Shown in pieces: positions 56,107-64,000 of a DNA stretch of 64,000 bases. The position numbers and the translations under genes are program-made. A model generated the notes under the pieces. That model was not told the DNA's origin. It did not search any database and saw only the letters and a list, made by a program, of their open reading frames with translations. Each line of letters begins with the position of its first letter. Position 1 is the stretch's first letter. The DNA is from an uncultured Alphaproteobacteria bacterium (GTDB lineage: Bacteria > Pseudomonadota > Alphaproteobacteria > Micavibrionales > Micavibrionaceae): positions 60,121 to 124,120 of the forward strand of contig CAADGI010000017.1 in assembly GCA_900696495.1 (NCBI GenBank). Direction: 5' to 3'.

Positions 56107-56942
56107 TCGTCGCGCGCTCCTATGCCGAGCTTGAAAAATCGATCGGCGAATGGAAGAAGGAAAAGCGGCGCATCGCGTTCGTGCCGACCATGGGCGCGCT
56201 GCATGAAGGGCATATGTCGCTTGTGAAAATCGGCCTCGACAACGCCAATAAATGCGCCGCCAGCATTTTCGTGAACCCGTCACAATTTGCCCCCCATGAA
56301 GATTTTTCCGCCTACCCTCGCGAAGAAGAATCCGATCTTGAAAAATTGAAGGAAGCTGGCGTTCACCTCGTTTATATCCCGCAGGAAAAAGAAATTTACC
56401 CCACCGGGCCGGTTGCGGATTTGCGCGCCGGTCCTGCCTCCACGGGTCTTGAAAGCGAATTCCGCCCGCATTTCTTTAACGGCGTCGTCAGCGTCGTGGC
56501 TCGCCTCTTCGACCAGGTGATGCCTGATGTCGCCGTCTTCGGTGAGAAGGATTACCAGCAGCTTTGCGTCATCCGCGAAATGGTGCGCGAGATGAACAGC
56601 CCGATCGAGGTGATGTCCGGCCCCATCATCCGCGACTCGGAAGGGCTCGCGCTGTCCTCGCGCAATGCCTATCTCTCCGAAACCGAACTGAAAATCGCAC
56701 GGCGGCTCAACAAGACGCTTTTCGCGCTCGCGGCGAAGCTCAGGGAATTCCCGACCGAGGCCTATGACCTCGTTTCATCCGGCGTATCGCGCCTGCAGGA
56801 AGCGGGCTTTGACAAGATCGACTATGTGGAGCTGCGCGAGGCTGATACGCTCAGACCGCTGACAAAACTCTCCGGCTCCGCCCGCCTGCTCGCCGCCGCC
56901 CATATCGGCAAAACGCGGCTGATTGATAACGTGGCTGTTTGA
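56103..56942 (+). CDS. panC: Pantothenate synthetase PanC
   Basis: A 279-residue enzyme that ligates pantoate and beta-alanine with ATP. The HIGH-like motif is [16 protein letters not shown] (about residues 28-43); [22 protein letters not shown] and the KMSKS-like region [10 protein letters not shown] are all present. It completes a panBC operon by translational coupling to panB. A REP-like palindrome and the rplQ terminator follow. Confidence 0.94.
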   Translation: MIVARSYAELEKSIGEWKKEKRRIAFVPTMGALHEGHMSLVKIGLDNANKCAASIFVNPSQFAPHEDFSAYPREEESDLEKLKEAGVHLVYIPQEKEIYPTGPVADLRAGPASTGLESEFRPHFFNGVVSVVARLFDQVMPDVAVFGEKDYQQLCVIREMVREMNSPIEVMSGPIIRDSEGLALSSRNAYLSETELKIARRLNKTLFALAAKLREFPTEAYDLVSSGVSRLQEAGFDKIDYVELREADTLRPLTKLSGSARLLAAAHIGKTRLIDNVAV

Positions 56943-56945
56943 TTT

Positions 56946-57020
56946 TCGAAACCCCTGCGAAAGCAGGGGCCCATCATCACTTTCCGTACCTAGCAATGGG
57001 CCCCGTCTTGCGACGGGGTT
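56946..57020. repeat. REP-like palindromic element after panC
   Basis: CCCCTGC-GAAA-GCAGGGG (about 56952-56969) and CCCCGTC-TTGC-GACGGGG (57001-57018) are two hairpins, with GGGGCCCAT and ATGGGCCCC able to pair across the gap. It has the same two-hairpin plan as the element at 36982-37052 but a different sequence in the stems. Confidence 0.65.
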
Positions 57021-57034
57021 ACGCTGGAGGAATA

Positions 57035-57070
57035 AAAAAAGCGGCCCGCAAATTTCTTTGGGGCCGCTTT
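57035..57070 (-). terminator. Terminator of the ribosomal/rpoA operon
   Basis: On the minus strand AGCGGCCC and GGGCCGCT form an 8-bp stem followed by TTTTTT, about 15 bases after the rplQ stop. Confidence 0.85.
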
Positions 57071-57084
57071 CCTTAATTCTGTTT

Positions 57085-57645
57085 TTAACCGCCCACTTTG
57101 CGGACTTTGGATTTTTTCTTCTCGGCGGATTTGCTCGAACCCTGCACGTCGGCCTTCGGCTTTTTCTCGGCCTTGGCTTTTGGCGCTTTTGCGGCTTTTT
57201 CCTGCGACTTCGTGTCGTGCTCGGAGGCAACGATCTCAATCGTGCCGCTGTCCTTGCCCTTGGCCGATTCATCGCGGTCGACCAGCTCGATCACAGCCAT
57301 CGGCGCGGCGTCGCCGTAGCGGAAACCGGCCTTCAGGATGCGGATATAGCCGCCGTTACGGTCGGCATAGCGCTCGGCCAGCACGTCGAACAGTTTGCGC
57401 ACCTGCGTCTGATCGCGCAGGATCGCAATCGCCTCGCGGCGTTTTGCCAGCGCGGTCTGCGGGTTCGCGGCGGCCTTCTTGCCCAGCGTAATGAGCTTCT
57501 CCGTGTAGGGGCGAAGCTCTTTCGCCTTCGGCAGGGTCGTCACGATCTGCTCGTGCTTGATCAGGCTTGCGGCCATGTTCGCCAGCATCGCCTTGCGGTG
57601 GCTGGAGACGCGACCGAGTTTACGGTGCTTGATACGGTGTTTCAT
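57085..57645 (-). CDS. rplQ: 50S ribosomal protein L17 with long C-terminal extension
   Basis: The N-terminal 120 residues are a standard L17: [20 protein letters not shown], then [14 protein letters not shown] and [27 protein letters not shown]. The 186-residue total exceeds the usual 115-140 by a Lys/Ala/Glu-rich tail (about 140-186) that is probably disordered at the ribosome surface or RNA-binding. It is the last gene of the rpsM-rpsK-rpoA-rplQ operon and is followed by a terminator. Confidence 0.95.
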   Translation of the reverse strand: MKHRIKHRKLGRVSSHRKAMLANMAASLIKHEQIVTTLPKAKELRPYTEKLITLGKKAAANPQTALAKRREAIAILRDQTQVRKLFDVLAERYADRNGGYIRILKAGFRYGDAAPMAVIELVDRDESAKGKDSGTIEIVASEHDTKSQEKAAKAPKAKAEKKPKADVQGSSKSAEKKKSKVRKVGG

Positions 57646-57764
57646 TTTACTTCACTCTTTCTGCCAGCCTTCCTGGCGATGCGGCCTCACGTATGAGAGC
57701 CATGGAACAACCGCCTGCCACGAATACTCTGTCAGCAGGCGGGCCGGGCACAACGCCCTAATGA

Positions 57765-58778
57765 CTAGAAGGGTTCATCAACCTTCTTCATCAATTCGTC
57801 GATATTCTCAGGCGGCCATCCCTCGACCTGCATGCCAAGATGCAGACCCATGGTGGAGAGCACTTCCTTGATCTCGTTGAGCGACTTCCGGCCGAAGTTC
57901 GGCGTGCGGAGCATGTCGCTTTCGGATTTCTGGACGAGGTCGCCAATGTAAACGATGTTGTCGTTCTTGAGACAGTTCGCCGAACGGACAGACAGTTCGA
58001 GTTCGTCGACCTTGCGCAGAAGATTGCGGTTGAAGGGGAGCTCTTCGCCCTCTTCCTTGCCGCGGGCCTCTTCCGGCTCCTCGAAGTTCACGAAGACCTG
58101 CAGCTGGTCCTGGAGGATGCGGGCTGCGTAGGCAACCGAATCTTCCGGGGTGATAACACCGTTGGTTTCAACGAACAGGGTCAGCTTGTCGTAGTCGGTG
58201 ATCTGGCCGACGCGGGTGTCTTCCACCTCGTACGTGACCTTGCGGACCGGCGAGAACACGCTGTCCACGGGAATCAGGCCGACAGGCGCTTCTTCCGGGC
58301 GGTTCTGCGCGGCGGGGCGGTAGCCCTTGCCGTTATTGACGGTCATTTCCATGTTCAGCTTCGCGCCCTTGTCGAGCGTGCAGATGACGAGGTCGGGGTT
58401 CATGATCTCGATGTCCGCGCCGGCTTCGATCTGCGCGGCGGTGACTTCGCATGGGCCAACAGCCGAGAGGCGCATTTTCTTCGGGCCTTCGGCGTGCATG
58501 CGCACAGCGAGAGCTTTCACGTTCAGGATGATGTCGGTGACATCTTCGCGCACGCCTTCGATGGATGAGAATTCATGGAGAACGCCATCGATCTGGACAG
58601 CCGTCACAGCGGCGCCCTGGAGCGAGGAGAGCAGAATGCGGCGCAGCGCATTGCCCAGCGTCAGGCCAAAGCCGCGCTCGAGCGGTTCAGCGATGACTTT
58701 GCCGGTGTTCGGGGCATCCGACTTGTTGATGTCGAGCTTGGTCGGCTTGATCAGCTCTTGCCAGTTCTTCTGTATCAT
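57765..58778 (-). CDS. rpoA: RNA polymerase alpha subunit
   Basis: A 337-residue protein. The N-terminal assembly domain has [25 protein letters not shown], and the C-terminal domain (about 250-330) has [23 protein letters not shown] and [19 protein letters not shown], the helices that contact UP elements and activators. The length is typical for alphaproteobacteria. It lies between rpsK and rplQ in the conserved order. Confidence 0.97.
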   Translation of the reverse strand: MIQKNWQELIKPTKLDINKSDAPNTGKVIAEPLERGFGLTLGNALRRILLSSLQGAAVTAVQIDGVLHEFSSIEGVREDVTDIILNVKALAVRMHAEGPKKMRLSAVGPCEVTAAQIEAGADIEIMNPDLVICTLDKGAKLNMEMTVNNGKGYRPAAQNRPEEAPVGLIPVDSVFSPVRKVTYEVEDTRVGQITDYDKLTLFVETNGVITPEDSVAYAARILQDQLQVFVNFEEPEEARGKEEGEELPFNRNLLRKVDELELSVRSANCLKNDNIVYIGDLVQKSESDMLRTPNFGRKSLNEIKEVLSTMGLHLGMQVEGWPPENIDELMKKVDEPF

Positions 58779-58875
58779 TTGGTGGTTCCTTTCACTTCAT
58801 CCGGTTCTTAGCCGGCCTCTGGTTACTGTTGGATAAGCGCGCGGGGACACCATGCCCCCGCGGATTATTCTTTAA

Positions 58876-59274
58876 TTAAACGCGACGGCGCTTCGGCGGG
58901 CGGCAGCCGTTGTGCGGCACCGGCGTGATGTCCTTGATCGAGCGGATCGTGAAACCGGCCGACTGCAAACCGCGCAGCGCGGATTCGCGTCCCGATCCCG
59001 GACCCTTGACCCAGACTTCGAGGTCTTTCATGCCGTGTTCCTGCGCCTTGCGGCCAGCGTCTTCGGCGGCCATCTGCGCGGCGTAGGGCGTCGATTTTCT
59101 CGAACCCTTGAAGCCCATCAGACCGGCGGACGACCAGGCAACAACATTGCCCTGCGCATCGCTGATCGTGATCATCGTGTTGTTGAATGTCGAGTTGACG
59201 TGCGCAACGCCCGAGACGATGTTTTTCTTCTCTTTGCGTTTAACGCGCGCGACTGCTGTCTTTTCTGCTGACAT
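58876..59274 (-). CDS. rpsK: 30S ribosomal protein S11
   Basis: A 132-residue protein of normal length with [18 protein letters not shown] near the N-terminus, [20 protein letters not shown] in the middle and the strongly basic end [15 protein letters not shown]. It is a platform protein of the small subunit, between rpsM (12 bases upstream) and rpoA. Confidence 0.97.
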   Translation of the reverse strand: MSAEKTAVARVKRKEKKNIVSGVAHVNSTFNNTMITISDAQGNVVAWSSAGLMGFKGSRKSTPYAAQMAAEDAGRKAQEHGMKDLEVWVKGPGSGRESALRGLQSAGFTIRSIKDITPVPHNGCRPPKRRRV

Positions 59275-59286
59275 GATTATTTCTCC

Positions 59287-59670
59287 TTATTTCGCGGGCG
59301 TGGGTTTTTTGCCGGCGACTGTTTTTGCCGGGCCCTTGCGGGTGCGTGCGTTGGTCTGCGTACGCTGGCCGCGAACCGGAAGACCGGCGCGGTGGCGCAG
59401 GCCACGGTAGCAACGCATATCCTGCAGGCGCTTGATGTTCAGTGAAACTTCGCGGCGCAGGTCGCCTTCGATCACATAGCCGCCTTTTTCGATTTCCGAG
59501 CGGATGCGGTTCAGAATATCTTCAGACGCTTCGCCCATGCGCATCGAAACATCGATGCCGAGCTTCTCGCAGATCTTGAAGGCTGTGGGACGGCCAATGC
59601 CGTGAATGTAAGAGAGCGCGATGGGGATGCGCTTTTTGTCCGGGACGTTAACGCCGGCGATACGTGCCAT
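59287..59670 (-). CDS. rpsM: 30S ribosomal protein S13
   Basis: A 127-residue protein beginning [20 protein letters not shown] with the helix-two-turn-helix region, and ending in the tRNA-contacting basic tail after [22 protein letters not shown]. It is the first gene of the rpsM-rpsK-rpoA-rplQ unit and has its own sigma70-type promoter 120 bases upstream. Confidence 0.97.
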   Translation of the reverse strand: MARIAGVNVPDKKRIPIALSYIHGIGRPTAFKICEKLGIDVSMRMGEASEDILNRIRSEIEKGGYVIEGDLRREVSLNIKRLQDMRCYRGLRHRAGLPVRGQRTQTNARTRKGPAKTVAGKKPTPAK

Positions 59671-59792
59671 GGTCTTTTCCTTTCAATTTTCCGAGACACT
59701 ATTGTCTCTGCCAAGCCGGTCCGGGTCTGCCCATTACGCTTCCCCCGGTAGGCTTGTAAACTTATGGTCTTCAATGGCTTGAAGATGCGCGG

Positions 59793-59821
59793 AATATAGG
59801 GATTTGGCCCCTGTGCGTCAA
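59793..59821 (-). promoter_or_regulatory. sigma70-type promoter for rpsM-rpsK-rpoA-rplQ
   Basis: Minus strand TTGACG (59821-59816), 17 bases, TATATT (59798-59793). The -35 box lies in the loop of an inverted repeat, GCCCCTG (59807-59813) and CAGGGGC (59833-59839), which may be an operator. Confidence 0.7.
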
Positions 59822-59871
59822 TATATATTTAGCAGGGGCAAAGTCCGTAATTTACTATATTTTTCAATGAC

Positions 59872-60443
59872 TTATTTCAGGGTTTTGCTGAGCTGGGCGG
59901 TCACGTCGTCAACCGATTGCATGCCGTCGATGGCGCGGAGCAGGCCCTTGGCCTCGTAATAGGGCAAAATCGGGGCTGTCTGGTCATGATAAACCTTCAG
60001 GCGTTTCTTGAGCGTTTCCTCGTTGTCATCGGTGCGGGCGCCGCCAGTTTCAGCAGCGCGGCCCTTGATGCGGTCCACCAGCGCCTTGTCGTCAACTTCA
60101 AGCACAAGAACGTGATCCAGCTTGCGCTTCATCTTGCCGAGCATTTCATCCAGCGCCTTTGCCTGGGCTACCGTGCGCGGGAAACCATCGAGAATAAAAC
60201 CTTTCGCGCATTCAGGCTGTGCGATGCAGTTGCCGATCAGCTCGATAATGATTTCATCCGAAACAAGCTCGCCGGAATCGAGGACAGATTGAATCCGGCG
60301 CCCCAGATCACTGTCGCTTGCCACTTCCGCGCGCAGCATGTCGCCGGTCGAAAGTTTTTTGATCTTGTAGTTTTGCTGAAGCCGCGCGGCCTGCGTACCC
60401 TTGCCCGCGCCCGGCGGTCCGAAAATGACGAGATTCAGCGACA

Positions 60444-60444
<1 letters not shown>
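59872..60444 (-). CDS. adk: Adenylate kinase
   Basis: A 190-residue short-type adenylate kinase without a zinc-binding LID. The P-loop is FGPPGAGKGTQA (residues 8-19), the AMP-binding block is STGDMLRAEV, and FILDGFPRTVAQA and KGRAAETGGARTDDN follow. It interconverts ATP, AMP and ADP. Its start and the secY stop share one base, the usual secY-adk coupling of this operon. Confidence 0.96.
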
Positions 60445-61781
<1,337 letters not shown>

Positions 61782-61824
61782 TGGAATTATCCCTTTTTAA
61801 CGCATTTTCCTGACCCAGATAGAT

Positions 61825-61857
61825 AAAGAAAAGAAGGCCCCGGGGCAAGGGGCCTTC
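61825..61857 (-). terminator. Terminator between the 202-residue gene and secY
   Basis: GAAGGCCCC-N7-GGGGCCTTC is a perfect 9-bp stem. On the minus strand it is followed by TTTTCTTT, so it ends the 61889-62497 transcript before secY. Confidence 0.8.
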
Positions 61858-61888
61858 ATGAATCGGGAAAAGGCAGGAAATCCGGGGC

Positions 61889-62497
61889 TTACAGCTGAAA
61901 TCGGGGAATTTGCTGAACAGGAGAATAATTGATCCGGAGCGTGCGGCCTTCATAGGGATTATGAAGTTCAGGAAATTCAGGAATATAAGGCAGCTCCGGG
62001 CGCTTCACGTCTTTCTTCTTTTCCTGATTCTCTATAACGCGCCTGGTGTAATCGTCGCTGTGTTTGCGCATGGCGGCGATAGAACTTTCCGTCGCCTCCT
62101 GTTTGCAGTCCAATAATTCGAACATTTTATCGTAATGCTGTGAAATAGAGACAGTGAGGCTGGCGCTCATGTGATGGACATCAATCACCAGCGGTTCCCT
62201 ATTATCAGGAATAATCGCCTTGTAATAACCGTTTTTCTCCAGCGTTTCATAGCCGCCAAGAATACTCCTGTTGACCTGCTTCGCGATTTCCTGAACATGA
62301 ACGGCACTGCGTTGGTCGAATTCCCTGCATGCCGCCCCGGACAGACCGGAAGACGGAACATGGGGCGGAGGAGACATCGCATTGTAAATTTGCGTGCCGG
62401 CCGCCGTTAGAAACACGCCTAAAAGAGCGCCGGCTATTTCCCGCTTCATCCCGGCTATTTTTTCCAGCTTTGGACTGATTGCTTCCCGCAGCTTCAT
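61889..62497 (-). CDS. Membrane-anchored or exported protein of unknown function (202 aa)
   Basis: A 202-residue protein. A basic N-terminus is followed by one hydrophobic segment (about 20-38, IAGALLGVFLTAAGTQIY), which may be a signal anchor. Two cysteines follow (ACREF, LLDCKQE). The rest is helical, with a Pro-rich end RPELPYIPEFPELHNPYEG. I do not recognise it. It has a good sigma70-type promoter very similar to that of the next upstream gene, and a terminator separates it from secY. Confidence 0.6.
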   Translation of the reverse strand: MKLREAISPKLEKIAGMKREIAGALLGVFLTAAGTQIYNAMSPPPHVPSSGLSGAACREFDQRSAVHVQEIAKQVNRSILGGYETLEKNGYYKAIIPDNREPLVIDVHHMSASLTVSISQHYDKMFELLDCKQEATESSIAAMRKHSDDYTRRVIENQEKKKDVKRPELPYIPEFPELHNPYEGRTLRINYSPVQQIPRFQL

Positions 62498-62531
62498 TGA
62501 AAAACTCCTTCACATGTTCAAATGAAGGGAC

Positions 62532-62560
62532 AGATTAGGAAGTTATTTGCATTATGTCAA
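62532..62560 (-). promoter_or_regulatory. sigma70-type promoter for the 202-residue protein gene
   Basis: Minus strand TTGACA (62560-62555), 17 bases, TAATCT (62537-62532), 35 bases before the ATG at 62497. Confidence 0.72.
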
Positions 62561-62583
62561 TAAAAACAGCGGCGTTAAATGGC

Positions 62584-63381
62584 CTAAATCCGGCATTCAT
62601 GCGCATCACAGCCGCTTTTTTTAACTTTTTGCCATGGCTCAAACTGCTCTTCCCCGCTTTTTTCAGGCTCGTTGCGGAACGTCTCCCCGGATCGGTTTTC
62701 ACGGCGCGGTTTTTTGTTATTGCAAGGCGTGGCGGCGAACCGAGGAGGTTCATTGTCATCCGGATAAACATACACGGGCGGCAATATTAAAATTGCACCA
62801 TTGGGGATCGCATCATTTTTGACAGCCACCGCACAGGCTTCGTTCAGATCGCGATCGGGCGGCGTTTCCAATGAAGCCAGAACCGGGCGCGCCTTTCCAG
62901 GCGGCGGCGCATCTGCCCTCATCTGGTGCCTGATGGCTTCGGTGCGCAGAATACTCATACCTAGGTCAAAAGCATTATAGGCCGCCGATGTTTCCGTCAT
63001 CTCGCAGCCGCTTTCCTGCAGATCTTCGATGAGGCCTTGATCGATCTGGTGATTTTCAGGGTTTATTAAATCCATATCCAGTCTGGAGTTTTCATTAAAA
63101 ACCAAATCCGGCGCGTAAGATCCATCCGGATTTCTGAGGAGTTCAAAACGGATATTCGCCTTCTCACTGTATACGTCCATCGTATTCTGAATGAGTTGCT
63201 GGCCTGCCCTGTCATAAAGCTCACAGAGCGAGCCTTCCTTGCGGGAATCCGCCGAGAGCATGTGCCTTAATGTTCTTGCAGTATCTTTCGACATGTCCGG
63301 TTTTTGCCAGCAGCCTGTCGCGACCAGGAATATCCCGGAAAGCGCCACGGCCTGAAATTTTCCAGCTATAGTGTTTTTCAT
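62584..63381 (-). CDS. Putative lipoprotein of unknown function (265 aa)
   Basis: A 265-residue protein with a signal peptide ending in a lipobox VATG-C (Cys at about residue 23), so it is probably a lipid-anchored envelope protein. The mature part is polar with a few cysteines (SLCELYDR, ESGCEMTE, CDAHEC) and a Pro-rich, Arg/Glu-rich last third (about 190-265). I do not recognise it. Its promoter matches that of the neighbouring 202-residue gene in sequence, including a shared 16-base block, so the two may be coregulated. Confidence 0.62.
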   Translation of the reverse strand: MKNTIAGKFQAVALSGIFLVATGCWQKPDMSKDTARTLRHMLSADSRKEGSLCELYDRAGQQLIQNTMDVYSEKANIRFELLRNPDGSYAPDLVFNENSRLDMDLINPENHQIDQGLIEDLQESGCEMTETSAAYNAFDLGMSILRTEAIRHQMRADAPPPGKARPVLASLETPPDRDLNEACAVAVKNDAIPNGAILILPPVYVYPDDNEPPRFAATPCNNKKPRRENRSGETFRNEPEKSGEEQFEPWQKVKKSGCDAHECRI

Positions 63382-63401
63382 TATTTCCCTATTCCTGACG
63401 G

Positions 63402-63430
63402 ATCATAGGAAAACTTTATTCTTATGTCAA
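63402..63430 (-). promoter_or_regulatory. sigma70-type promoter for the putative lipoprotein gene
   Basis: Minus strand TTGACA (63430-63425), 17 bases, TATGAT (63407-63402), 21 bases before the ATG at 63381. The -35 and its flanks, GTTTTTATTGACATAA, are identical to those of the promoter at 62532-62560. Confidence 0.8.
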
Positions 63431-63474
63431 TAAAAACGCCGATAGACTTGGCGGCGGCAAGCCTTGCGGGCGTT
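63430..63474 (+). terminator. Hairpin with T-runs, possible bidirectional terminator
   Basis: AAAAACGCC (63430-63438) and GGCGTTTTTT (about 63466-63475) form a 9-bp stem. No plus-strand gene lies just upstream, and its left arm touches the -35 box of the lipoprotein promoter, so its role is unclear. Confidence 0.4.
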
Positions 63475-63475
63475 T

Positions 63476-63750
63476 TTTCATATCGCGTGATGGGGCCCCG
63501 TTTCAAATTTTAAATAGCCCGAACTGGGCAACCAAGTATATCTCCGGTTGTATTCTCTATAATACTACCCGGAAAAACAACCATGAATTGTTTTATAGTA
63601 ATGTCCTCTCTCTTTATTAGCCTCTTCTGCCAGCCTTTACTTGATCTTTACTTTTTACATAAGAAATTTTTAATGTCTCTAATGCATACTCTAAGTCAGC
63701 AAAAACCCGCAAGGGTAAGCCTTATTTGGCGTGCATAAGGGAATTTAATC
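63476..63750. other. Non-coding gap upstream of the last gene
   Basis: About 275 bases without an open frame of note. It is moderately AT-rich in its right half. I saw no tRNA and no convincing paired promoter boxes; an AAGGGAA ribosome site ends it before the ATG at 63751. Confidence 0.5.
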
Positions 63751-64000
63751 ATGGGCGAAGGCCGGAAATTTCATATAGCTGAAGGGCTGAGCAGGAAGTT
63801 TGGCTCAGCCAGCGCCAAGGGCGGGCTTTCGGCCGTCGTCGAAGCCGCGAACAATTTCCTGGGTATGTTCGATGCCCAGACTGACGAGGATGTAAAAAGG
63901 CTCCTCGTCAACGCGGCCACCAACCCCGGCAGCGTCACCAGCATCATGGCCACCTCCTACACGCCGAATTTCGACCCGGTCGAAGAAAGGAAAAAAGAGG
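63751..64000 (+). CDS. Unknown protein, cut by the right edge
   Basis: ATG at 63751 has AAGGGAA 7 bases upstream and the frame stays open to the last base (83 codons seen). It begins MGEGRKFHIAEGLSRKFGSA and continues with a helical segment SAVVEAANNFLGMF and VKRLLVNAATNPGSV. No signal peptide or recognised domain is visible in the part present. Confidence 0.6.
   Translation, partial: MGEGRKFHIAEGLSRKFGSASAKGGLSAVVEAANNFLGMFDAQTDEDVKRLLVNAATNPGSVTSIMATSYTPNFDPVEERKKE

Overview
The window looks like a chromosomal segment of a motile, Gram-negative alphaproteobacterium with moderate GC content. The support is a speF-type leader RNA in front of an ornithine decarboxylase, many GGAAC-N16/17-NGTT promoters of the alphaproteobacterial general stress sigma factor (EcfG) type, the gene order secY-adk-rpsM-rpsK-rpoA-rplQ, and flagellar stator genes. 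A Micavibrio-like or Rhodospirillales-like lineage is possible, but that is only a guess. I saw no tRNA, rRNA, CRISPR array, insertion sequence or prophage.

Layout. 1-5.1 kb: the end of a surface polysaccharide locus (SGNH-like protein cut by the left edge, glycosyltransferase, UDP-glucuronate 4-epimerase, UDP-sugar dehydrogenase, methyltransferase). 5.1-14.9 kb: a stress/envelope island with an anti-sigma-like protein, a CHASE3-type hybrid kinase, an ECF sigma factor divergent from an OmpR-type regulator, and about a dozen very small proteins (DUF1328, YqjD-like, EF-hand, PRC-barrel, CsbD-like, glycine zipper). Eight good EcfG-type promoters lie in front of these genes, so the island is probably one regulon. 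15-16.7 kb: motA-motB. 16.7-20.5 kb: sulfate ABC importer sbp-cysT-cysW-cysA.

20.6-33.2 kb: the most unusual part. A TolC-like channel is divergent from a tightly coupled six-gene operon: an Asp/Ile/Gly-rich repeat protein, two divergent type I secretion ABC subunits, a HlyD-like adaptor, a receiver-HATPase regulator and a large sensor hybrid kinase with Hpt domain. It reads as a self-contained secretion system with its own signalling module. The two ABC subunits have complementary losses of catalytic motifs.

33.2-39 kb: pyrC, then a speF leader RNA and a polyamine operon (ornithine decarboxylase, deoxyhypusine synthase-like protein, agmatine deiminase, N-carbamoylputrescine amidase). The leader holds short ORFs with possible leader-peptide function. 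39-40 kb: two divergent HTH regulators flanking a pair of ATTTC-N7-GAAAT operators; one is an S24-like repressor that appears to lack the catalytic serine. 40-43.3 kb: sulfate activation (cysD, fused cysNC, cysQ). 43.4-57 kb: mostly housekeeping (ugd, SapC-like, acyl-CoA dehydrogenase, transglycosylase-like, tRNA methyltransferase-like, glycyl-tRNA synthetase, DegP/HtrA, panB-panC), with two tiny unknown genes beside a very AT-rich gap near 53.1 kb. 57-61.8 kb: ribosomal protein/rpoA/secY operon. 61.9-64 kb: two unknown exported proteins behind near-identical sigma70 promoters, and the start of an unknown gene cut by the right edge.
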